Of a stretch of DNA of 64,000 nt, positions 1 through 10,600 are shown one piece after another. The stretch is from Bugula neritina (lineage: Eukaryota > Bryozoa > Gymnolaemata > Cheilostomatida > Bugulidae). A program made the position numbers and the translations under genes. Every line of letters starts with the position of its first letter. The first letter of the stretch is position 1. The stretch covers positions 21,832,495-21,896,494 of the forward strand of contig OZ037765.1 of the NCBI GenBank assembly GCA_964035545.1. The letters are read 5' to 3'. A model generated the notes under the pieces. The model was not told where the DNA came from. It made no database searches and saw only the letters and a program-made list of their open reading frames with translations.

Positions 1-384
1 AATTTCGAAATGATTCCTACACATTATTTTGTCTTTGAGCTAGAACTGAAAAAGACTTGATGAAGAATCACTCTTGGATAATTATACTAGTTCAAATGTT
101 TGTCATTGCTAAATTACAGGATTTTATTGCACAGTTAATATATTCAACAAACTTGCATTTCAACACATTTTTGTTTGTCATGTATGGCTATTGCATTCCA
201 GTACCCCTTTGCTATTTGTGATCATTATTAAATAGTTGTTCTTTTTACATTCATGCATGTACAGTCCTGTATTTATGAAAATACTTTAAATTTATTGGAC
301 CATAAAGTATCATTTTATGATCAAATAAAAGTATTGATGCATGAATTACCAAATGGTTCAATATCACCTATTATTCTATATATA

Positions 385-1737
385 GGGGTAACGGGGGGGG
401 GGGGGGGGCACAACGGTCATAGGGGTACAAAAAGCCGGCCAAATTGTGAGAGAACTTATTGACTTGGAGTCGTGATTTTTTTTCATAAAAAGGTATTGAC
501 ATAAATATTCAGCCATTGTAGTTTCAACACTTGCAGAACATACGTGTTCAAAAGGCGAGTGAAAAACTGTTTTTACCTACTCTTTGTAAAATTTTAAAGA
601 TGTCGTTAAAGCTTTATAACTTTTTACACTCAAAGGTAACAAGCCTAGATTTTACTGATATTGTTGCCATTGCTTGTCTCTACATTGCTTGTCTCTACAT
701 TGCTTAACTAGTATAACAGCAAACTCTAAAATAAATTTTCCTTGAGGCACATTTATGTTCAATTTGGCCACACGGGGCACAATGGGCCACGCTGACCGGG
801 GCACAATGGGCAACCTGATTATTGTACCCTGATCACTGTTATTAGTTTGTTTGCCCAAAAAGTTGGTTGAAATGTTACTAAAATCTATAGATATAGCCAT
901 TTCTGACTTTTTTGTAAAATATCAAAGACATCATGGTAAGACTACAAAACTACAAGGTGAAGCTCTCCTAATATATACATCTGGTGAGGTTAAAGCTATG
1001 CTATTTTATACATAATACAGAACACTTTGCTGTTGCTACTAGTAAATAGTCATGATATTCATTATACATTATATCATTGAGGGAGTATACATGTATTTGA
1101 CTAAAATAAATTGTGATTTGCTCATTCGCTCCCCCCTCTCCCTTCCGTACTCCAGCCACAAACCGAAGCCATGCACCTTAGCTACAGTTCATAGAAAAAA
1201 GTCCACTCAAAATTTTGTAGCACATGTTACTAAAGTTTTTTTTCTGATAAAAGTTCCTCTGAAGTGTAAATAAAAAACATTTTTAGTTCTAAACAGTAAT
1301 GATAATGGCACCGTAGAACCGAGTGATGTGCGTTTGATTTTTCCTTCCCCTGCTATCCGTGGTGGCACAAACTGTACAGCTAAAACATGAATTTTGCTTT
1401 AGATCTGAGCGAATATTTTTATTTATTTGTAATATTATATAAATAAATAAAGATCAGATGCAACAAAATCTGCAAAGTTTCAATATATTTGTTGTGCCCC
1501 ACCCAGTGGCCCATTGTACCCCGGTACCGGGGCACAATGGGCTGATTTTTTCGTCATGAAAATTTCATTATTCTGAAAGTTGTGAGAGAGATAGAAACAA
1601 CAAATTGATACCTGTAATAGACAACAGATGCAGCATCAAGACTAGAGATTATTGAACTAGTAACTTGAAAAACAGACGAATGAGAGCAAAAAATGCAAAA
1701 TTCGGCCCGTTGTGCCCCCCCCCCCCCCCGTTACCCC
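385..1737. mobile_element. Non-autonomous DNA transposon with G-tract terminal inverted repeats
   Basis: The left end begins GGGGTAACG followed by a run of about 17 G and then CACAACGG; the right end is the inverse, with CCGTTGTG, a run of C, then CGTTACCCC. A TA dinucleotide lies directly outside each end (383-384 and 1738-1739), which fits a TA target duplication. The matching flank of the paralogous gene (around 17620-17635) runs straight from the TATATAT into CTGTTTGAGAGC with nothing between, so it is an empty site. Inside, the word GGGGCACAATGGGC and its complement recur near 773-800 and 1494-1542. I see no transposase; the open frames inside are short. The TA duplication suggests the Tc1/mariner/pogo group, but the family is not established. 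Confidence 0.82.
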
Positions 1738-1739
1738 TA

Positions 1740-3877
1740 CTGTTTGAGAGCAAATATTAACATATGAAAACTTATTGTGAACATATTGTCGAACGAAAAT
1801 AAAATAATAAAATAATTTTATATATATTTAATTTTAATAATTTTTAATAGTTATAAACTTATTGAAATATGTGTATATATATATTTATATATTACTTGAA
1901 TGCAAATAAACTTTTCGCTTAATAATTGATTCAAGGGGAGACAATTAACAAGTTAGATATTATTTGATAATTCTGCTTTGAAATTAGTGTCTGCAATCCA
2001 ATAGCTATAGAATAAAAAATATAGGAGTTATCTCCGCTCGACAAATGTTTATTAATGGTTTGGTTTGGCAATATTATTTGTGTATAAACAATATGTGTGG
2101 TTCTATGTGTATTGTGTAATGGTAGCACTCAGGTTATAAATTTCGTGAGACAAATTTAGGACCTGCCTCTCTGGAAATGAATAAAACTATGGATTTTGTA
2201 TGCGTTTTAAAATATCTATTTGATAATAATATGGAAACAAAAATTATAAGACAAGAAAAATTATTATAATAACCAAACCCAAAAGAAATAAAACAAATAT
2301 ATATATGTATATCCTAGCGACCCTTTGAAATCCCGCTGTGTATAATATACTGGCAACAAAAATTGATAAGCCTGTTAAACATAAATTTGGTGTAACTTAA
2401 AAGATCAAACAATTTCAAGACAGTTTCCTCAAACTCAATAAATTCCCAATGTCAACAATATTCCTTCAAATGTAATTTATGCAACTTCAAAGTAAATTTT
2501 CAATTTAATGATGGTTTCTCCAAGTACAAGTTATACAGTAATAAAACAAACAATAACAAAAATTAGTACATCACAAGAAAAATAAATCAAATTACTTACA
2601 ATGGAACTTCTTAGTCCGAAATTGATTGGATTGAAATTCAATTAAATATTTGAGTTTCTAAATTATTTCGCACAAAACTAAATATACTATGACTCTTTTG
2701 ATTATTAACGGCTCTTCTGGTTGTTGATTGCTCCTCTTATCGTCGATAATCTATTGCTGCTTCTGAGCTGCCTTTTATAGTCGGGTTGTTTTGGATTTCT
2801 GAGGTATGGGCGATGAGTCTAACCAGGTAAGTTGCTGGTTGGTCCGCAGGTTCAAGTCCAACAATGTGCTAACTGCTACGTGAGGAATTGTTGGTGACAC
2901 CATCCCGGTATTGACCATATCAGGATCTCTAAGACTAATAAGTTATACCAGCATTAATTCTACCATAACTCATAGCCTGAAATATATGTTTTATAGCAAG
3001 AAAAAATAATAATATGTATTAGTTGTTCACGTGTTGACTTTGTAGATATTAGATTTTATAAGTGAAGTAAACACCAGGTTATATCAAATCTGTATATAAT
3101 TCATCAAGTATATAATTAACGTTAAATGTCATCTATATGTTAATATGATTGAATAATCATATACGTCCCAGTTTTATTCATGTTTGTTTACCAATTAATG
3201 TTCATGTAAGATGAGGTTAAAATTACAAATCCCAACACGTGAACAAAACATGTATGTAAAATTATCCCTATACCACAATTACTTGTATAATACCATATTA
3301 CTAAGCATATTACATTTGCATTATTCAAAGCGCTGTAAATCATACGTTTAGTATATTAATGTTTGAAGCAATTTCCATGTAGTATCATGACGCTTAGCTC
3401 ATTTGCGTATTTCAATTTTAGCTGTATTCAAGTTTCAAGTCCATTGCTTTCAGAATATGTATTCCACATTCTTTCTTGAATTTTGTAGATATACAGTGTA
3501 GTCTACATACCGTGACGGAATAGATATAATAATTTATAGTTACTTCAACCTGTCACAGCAGTCATCTCACTGAAAGTTTCAAGGAAGCAGGCAAGCCTCA
3601 GCACCAACGGCAACCATAATTCAGCAAGTTGGAATATCTTAAAGGTATAACTTGTGAAATACAGAAGTAAGAGTTAAGCATATGAAAAGGGAAGAAAGCC
3701 CTATACATCTACAATTATTTACTGTTTCAAGAATAGCATATTTTCCAAGAACTGACTTTCTAGGAACTAAATTATAGTTTACCACCACTATATCAGGTTA
3801 CATTTACTTGGTAAATTATTTACCACTAATAGCCTACTCAAATTGTTGACTATACTATAATCACTACCAGCATATTA
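1740..3877. other. AT-rich 5' flank of CCCH gene A, mostly copy-A-specific sequence
   Basis: No coding region is supported here. Positions 1738-1790 still align with the flank of gene B (17630-17660), and alignment resumes near 4400. The material between, about 2.6 kb, is absent from copy B, where only about 50 bp separate the corresponding points. A 14-bp word (ATTGTGAACATATT) stands at both edges, 1774-1787 and 4405-4418, and could be a target duplication. However, copy B carries a similar pair of words natively, so this is not proof. I could not identify the inserted sequence. It is AT-rich with A/T homopolymer stretches near 1795-1900. Confidence 0.5.
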
Positions 3878-4375
3878 TTCTCTGTAAATGTATTACATCA
3901 TTGTGCAGTATCTACTCTGCATAACACAAAACACTATGCATTTCCAATCTGATAATATTATTCTCTGTAAATGTATTACATTATTGTGCAGTATCTACTC
4001 TGCATAACACAAAACACTATGCATTTCCAATCTGATAATATTATTCTCTGTAAATGTATTACATTATTGTGCAGTATCTACTCTGCATAACACAAAACAC
4101 TATGCATTTCCAATCTGATAATATTATTCTCTGTAAATGTATTACATTATTGCGCAGTATCTACTCTGCATAACACAAAACACTATGCATTTCCAATCTG
4201 ATAATATTATTCTCTGTAAATGTATTACATTATTGCGCAGTATCTACTCTGCATAACACAAAACACTATGCATTTCCAATCTGATAATATTATTCTCTGT
4301 AAATGTATTACATTATTGTGCAGTATCTACTCTGCAAAAACACAAAACACTATGCATTTTCTGATCTGACGATAT
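3878..4375. repeat. 83-bp minisatellite, six copies
   Basis: The word TTCTCTGTAAATG recurs at 3878, 3961, 4044, 4127, 4210 and 4293, an exact 83-bp period. Copies differ by single bases (for example ATTGTGCAG versus ATTGCGCAG), and the last copy is degraded at its end. Each unit contains GCAG and CTGC flanking a short spacer, a small dyad. The array sits about 230 bp upstream of the start codon of CCCH gene A and is absent from the flank of gene B. Confidence 0.95.
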
Positions 4376-4605
4376 GAAAGGAAAAATCGATTTCTAGATG
4401 CTCTATTGTGAACATATTATTGACAACTTGATACCCATTCTTTTATAAAAGCGTCTTTTATTGAATATTTAGAGGAATAAATGTCTTTATATTTTCCAAA
4501 AAAGGGACTTCCCCATATTCTAACTTCATATATAAGCTGTGGATATTTTACAACTCTTATCACTTGCAAGACCAGCTCTTGAAACTCAGATTTGGCTAAC
4601 ATAAA

Positions 4606-7600
4606 ATGGCATCAAACTCTCCATCGAGCAACTGTGATGAGGAGAAGTTGGAACCGAAGAGACATGATATAGAATTAGGTACTTTAACTTACAATTATTG
4701 ATAGAATAGAGTTGTCCTCTATCTGTAAGCGTTAGCTAGTCTACAGGCTATCTATTTACAATAGGATCAAGTACCACATATTATCAGACTAATTAAATTA
4801 GTCAACTTTAAATAACAACCCTTTATAACGTAGCTAAGCTGCTTATATATCTAATTTAAAGTATGTATATGTTTTTAAAATAAGTAGCTGCCAATCATTA
4901 TAGTAAGATATTCTTGGCCATGTGAGCAGCTATCATAATTATTGAAGGCGCTGACATTAATGTGTGCCTGTACTCTAACATAATTATCATTTGTTGTACC
5001 TACTATTTATAAGCGCAATAGGTTGGCTGAGATTGAGAGCTAATGTCATCTGCACTCTTCACCCGCTGTTCGGCCTCACTAGGCCGCCGTCCCTCCTTCT
5101 TGGCCCGGACTAGGTCAGCTACCACCCCTGGTAGCGTAGCTTGGAGCTGACACAGCTCCTTGACGTTTTTGAGCAGCGTGGGGTTTGCGTGAAGGTTGTT
5201 AACAGCCTCATTAAGGGATTCGGACCGAAGTTGTCCTTCCTCCCAGCTGTATACACCCGCTTTCCCCAACTGTTCTTCAACGTCCGAGCGAGGAAGCCCA
5301 CCATCTCTACACTCGATATTTTGGCATTGCTTACACCCATCTGCCTGGCGGCGGCTGAGTCCATCGGCATTACCGTGTTTCTTACCGGGTCGGTGTTCGA
5401 TCCGATAAGAAAACTCTGCCAGGATTTCCAGCCAGCGCGCCATAGCAAAGATGCATGATCCGTCCGTAGTCGGAACGTGCGCCCATAAAGATATGGTCTA
5501 AAGTGTTTGACCGTCTTGACTACTGCCAGGAGTTCTCTCCTGGTTGTACAGTAGTTCTTCTTAGGCGCCGACAGGGCTTTACTATAGTAAGCCACCACCA
5601 GCTCGCGACCATCTTAGACCTGAGACAGCGCAGCCCCCACATTGTGGTTACTGGCATCAGTATCCAAAATGTACTCCTTCGCCAGGTCAGGATACGCTAA
5701 GATGGGTGCTTCCACCAGGCGATCCTTCAGGTGGTCAAATGCCTTCTGCTCGGCCTGTGTCCACTGCCATCGCACCTCCTTTGCTGTCAGCCGATTTAAC
5801 GGCTGTGCAATTCCTGCGAAGTTCGGTATGTACTGACGATAGTACGCTACCAGCCCCAGGAATGCCCGCAATTCAGGGAGGTCGACAGGAACAGCCCAGT
5901 CCCTCACAGCCCGTACCTTCTCGGGGTTGGTGGCGACCCCGTCTCGACCAACCACATGGCCCAGGTACTTAACCTCGCGCTGCAGTAACGCACACTTAGA
6001 GGGCTTGAGCTTCAAACCAGCAGCTCGAAGTCTGTCAAACACCTCTCTTAGCCGACTGACATGAGTGTCGAAGTCGGGGGAGATGACAATGACGTCATCG
6101 AGATAGATGAGCAAGGTCTTTTAGTGCAGCCCACTCAGGACCTGCTCCATGAGTCGCTGGAAGGTGGCCGGTGCGGACGTAAGTCTGAATGGCAGCACCT
6201 TCCATTTCCAGAGCCTATCCCGCGTAATAAACGCGGCCTTGTCCTGTGTTTCAGGGCTCAGGGCACCTGCCAATACCCGCTTAACAAGTCCAGCGTACTG
6301 AAAAACTTGCTACCAGCTAAGGCATCGAGCGACTCATCAATCCTAGGAAGAGGGTAAGCGTCCTGGATGGTCACGCTGTTCAGCCTGCGATAATCAACGC
6401 AAAACCTCCAGCTCCCATCCTTTTTCCAAACCAGGACAACTGGAGAACTCCAGGCTCCATGGCTTGGCTCAATCAGGTCCCGGTTCAGAAGGTCTTGCAC
6501 CTGTCGGCTCACTTCTCTTTCCTTCTCAGGACCTAGCCGGCGGGTCGGCTGCCGGAAGGGCGCCGTTCTCGCCGCCAGGGGTATCTCATGACAGACAGCC
6601 TTAGTCAGACCCATGTCATGGTCGCCGCAGCTGAACACGTCTTTGTACTCAAAAAGTAGCTGCGCCATTACCAGGCGTTCCCGCTTACTCTCACAGGTAT
6701 CACAGGCATCCCCGTACAACTCTGCTACGTGTTCAGGCACCGGCCCCCTGCCGTCGCTAGTGGGTATTCTATGGGCTTCGTCCGCTGTCTCCAGCGCTGG
6801 CCCTACATCCTCCTCCTGTACGGAGTGGAACTTCCCCACTAGTGACCCAGCCGGCAATTCTACCGGCTCCGTGAAAGGATTCACGCACTGGACCAGGAAC
6901 TCCCCCCGCTCATCCAGTCTATTCAGACTGTTAGCGAGCTGGACGCCCCCCAGCGCACCTTCCACCACTCCTAAGTCGGAGATTTCCCTACAGTTCACTC
7001 TGCAGCGAACTGTAGCACGGGAGCAGCCAGGTACAGTACAGCGCTGCACCACCTGCACTCCCCCCACCAAGGGTCGGTCAAATCGGTCGACACAGGCCAG
7101 CTCACGCCCGGCCATCACCACTGCCGACTTGTTAAAGTCGATGTGACACCTGTGTCGTTTCAGAAATGGCATGCCCAAGATGGCATCCTTCTTCAGTTGA
7201 CTGACGATGAAGGTCTCGCTGATCACCTGATCACAGACTCTACCAGTCAACTGGATTACCCCATAGAAAGGAATACAAGACCCGTCCGCCAACGTGCCGT
7301 GTTCCCCTTCATATGGTTCTAGGCTAGCCCTGTCCCTAGCACTGAGTGTGTCAAACAGACGCCGGCTCAGAAGATTTGTGGTACACCCAGTATCCAACAG
7401 GAAGGTGACAGCTTTTCCGGCAAGCTTGCCGGGGAGGAAATAGCTGCTTCCATATGGCTGGGCGCTCACTGAGCGGTTTGTCTCTTGAGGTGACACCTCA
7501 TGTGCATGGAGTTGGGGATGCACCTATGCTTTTCGGTTGCGAAGGGGTCGTCGACGTTGCGTGGGCAAGCAGGTTACATCTCGGTCTTGCTCACACACGG

Positions 7601-10600
7601 GCGGCCGAGTGAATGCTCGGTCTGGCGCTCGTGTGGGCAACCAAGGGAAATCCCTGTTTCGCTCCCACTCGTCGTACACTCCCTCGTCAGGCAAACCTTC
7701 AAAGCGGTTTTTGAGTACCCAAGCTGGAGGTTTTGGCGGGCCTTGCGGCCTACTAACTCTCCTTGGGGCCTGCCACTCTGGCGAAGGCGGCCTCGTCACC
7801 CGGTGGGGTTTGAGCCTTGGCCTCTGTCTTGGAGGGTTAAACTGGGGCCCACGGCTGGCGGAATTTACCGTGGGCCGTTGCCATTTAACTACCTCCCTCT
7901 ACCATAGGGGCAACTTCGCATGAAGTGCCCACCACTACCACAGCCCCAGCATACGTGGTGCCGCCTGTCGCCGCCTGTTGCCGACAGCTGTCGACGACCC
8001 TCGAGGTCGCTCGGCTGTCGACTGTTGGCGTAGTTGCCTGATCTCGGCTAACAGCTCTCGAACCAAGCTTGTGGTCAAGCTAGTCGGCTGCTGCCGTGAC
8101 GACATGTGCAGCTGTCTTCGCCGGCGACGTCGACACGTCATCGTCTGCTCCGACCTGCTGTATTGTCGTACCAGGCCGGCACGCACTGTCGGCTTGGAAA
8201 TAGGCATTTCCCAGCCTGAGGGCTCGCTCCATAGTCTCAACCTCGGCCACCAGCAGATGCTGCTTCAACCCGAGGTTGTTAATAGACTGGAGGAATGCGT
8301 CCAGTGCTAAGCTCTGTCGACTATCAGCAGGCAAGTCGCCATAAGCAACTTGTGCCAGTCGTTCGACTACGGTCGCATGCTCTCGCAAGTTAGTCTTAGG
8401 ATTTCTCCTAAGTCCCTGGAGTTGCACGCGGGCATCTCGAGCGGTTAATCCAAACCGAGCTCTCAATGCCTCAAATATGTCACCGACATCCTGGCTTATC
8501 CCGTAGGGTTTAGCCGGCCCTGTCAGACATAACCGTAGCTGGATCAGAGTAACCCTATTCGGCCATCTGCAAATGGCCGCCACATCACTGAATTCAGTGA
8601 TGAACTGCTCCACATCTTCTTCTCCTGAGAAGATGGGAGCCCGCAGGTGGTACCTGTCCATAGGCAGCGCTGGGCCGCCTATGTTATCCTCCTCCATCGC
8701 TACTGGTCCCTGTCGGGGCACGTCGTCGTCGGCCATCTTCTTTCTACTCCCTGGCTAGGAGCATTTGTAATAAGTGAGATCTCACCGCTGCCACCACTGT
8801 AGTAAATTTCACAATTCACTATAATGTGTGGGTCTACTTATTCAAAGCTACTTCACCAGGTTTATCGCGATTATACAGAGTTTATTATTTATGAAAGATA
8901 CAGCAAATAAAACTACTACTCTAATTTACACGATTACATTACACAGAGCAAACTATACACTACTATTCATAATCAAATCCCAAGCTGCTCTGCCCGCTAG
9001 CTGCCTAGCGTGCTTCCAATATACGCAGATAGCTCCGCCTCATACTAATTAGCAGTCACTCCTGATTGGCTAGCATTAGTGGTGCCATTGTCGACTATAA
9101 GATGCTGTCGGCTGGGCAAGATGCTGTCGGCCTCCACAATGGCATGACATAGAGTCGACCCTTTCGATATACTCATAGGTTAACTAATTGCATTACTAAA
9201 ATCCACTACATTATTTACAGTAGAATCAAGTACCACTTATTTTCTGAATAATTAAATTAGTCAACTTTAGATAATAGCTATTAATAACATAGCTAAGCTG
9301 CTTATATCTAATTTAAAGTATTAATATGCTTTTAAAATATATAGCTGCCAATCACTAGTGAGATAGCCTTGGTCACGTGAGCAGCTATCGTAATTATTGA
9401 AGGCACGGATATTAATTTGTGCCTATCCTGTTGCAAAATTAATGTGTGCCTGTACACTAACAAATGATGATCTATTCTTTACTATTTATAAGGCCAATAG
9501 GTTGGCTGAGGTTGAGAGCTAATGTCATCTGTATTTGGGTTGAACTCAAAAGTCAAGTTGTAAAGACAATCATCATTACTATAAAGATATTAGAAGTCAT
9601 ATGTGCATGTAATAATTCAGTTCAAGTTTTTATATATTGAACTTTTCAATGGTTCTTTGCTATCACTGCTAACCTTTGCTTCTATTTATTTACTTTATTT
9701 CGCTCAATTAACACAATCATATGTCACACCACTCTATATTAGCATAATTATATGTCACATCACTCTATATTAGCACAATTTTTATATGTCGAATTGCTCT
9801 TCACTTGCAACTCAATAATATTTAAAGCAGGTTAGTGCAAAAGTGAAGATTATATTGAGAAGTTATTTTCATGTTGGAAACGCATATGTATTTAATAGAC
9901 ATCCATATTTGCTTCTTGGTAAAAATGTTTGAGTACAACTTTTAGGCACTTGCTTAGAGCCGAGTTAAAGTTTTTGAAGATCTACATAGAAATGTTAGAT
10001 TATATATTTTAATGGTATCAATATTTCTAAGAACTGTTGAAAGTGTTAAACAGTAGAGTTGTCACAGTGTTTATTATATGTAACTACCAATTCTTTGAAA
10101 TGACCCAAGTTTCAAATTTTGGTATGTGGTCATTGTTTGGCAGGCTCAATGAAAAAACAACTCCTTGCGGTTTAGTGCACACAGAATTAAAGCTGTCTCA
10201 TAAAACTAAAAATTTATATTTACCTCTAAATGGCTCAATTTAAAGGGTGCTAATTAAAGACTTAACAGGGGTTTTGACTTCTCTCCATGTATTTGTGATG
10301 GACATTTCTTTGTTAGTTACCAGTTTAGTGATACAACAACTTCATTATACATGTATGTAGGATCCAGTCATGTGATAAACGATAGAATTTAAAATTAATC
10401 AGACCGTTCCCAGCTCTCTGAAGATATAGTAATAATTAATTTACCATATTAATGCTTTTACCTTGCTTTATGTTGCTATTTCAGTCACTAGCTAAGATTT
10501 CATACATTTTACCTGTTAAACTGGAATCCTTGCAATAGGTGGATATAGGCCCCTTCAACAGCATGTTGGACACACAGCACAAGAGAAGTTTTCACCAGAT

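Larger units (their letters stand above)
5052..9210 (-). mobile_element. Ty3/Gypsy retrotransposon remnant, one LTR, lacking integrase and the second LTR
   Basis: Read on the minus strand, the order is LTR (9210-8798), primer-binding site, gag, protease, reverse transcriptase and RNase H. The sequence then stops at 5052 in the tether region that normally precedes integrase. No integrase and no 3' LTR are present. Its GC content is far above that of the surrounding intron. The reading frame is broken in several places: in gag near 8100, between RT blocks near 6115-6258, near 5600 and near 5450. The element is therefore dead. It lies antisense within intron 1 of CCCH gene A; copy B has no such insertion. 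Confidence 0.93.

Noticed and set aside
652-900. Minus-strand frame in the TIR element as a transposase fragment
   Set aside because: It is short, has no helix-turn-helix or DDE motif, and part of it is translated terminal-repeat sequence.
2795-2870. tRNA-like promoter word (GGTTCAAGTCC, B-box-like) suggesting a tRNA gene or tRNA-derived SINE
   Set aside because: The T-stem does not pair beyond two bases, no acceptor stem or anticodon arm forms, and no second copy was seen in the window.
5141-8310. Plus-strand open frames of 60-177 residues across the Gypsy remnant
   Set aside because: They are shadows of the GC-rich minus-strand gag-pol and have no family features.
4751-9532. Reading the 300-bp flanking direct repeats as LTRs of the Gypsy element
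   Set aside because: The true LTR (8798-9210) has TG...CA ends, and the primer-binding site lies next to it. The 300-bp segments lack these and lie outside it.
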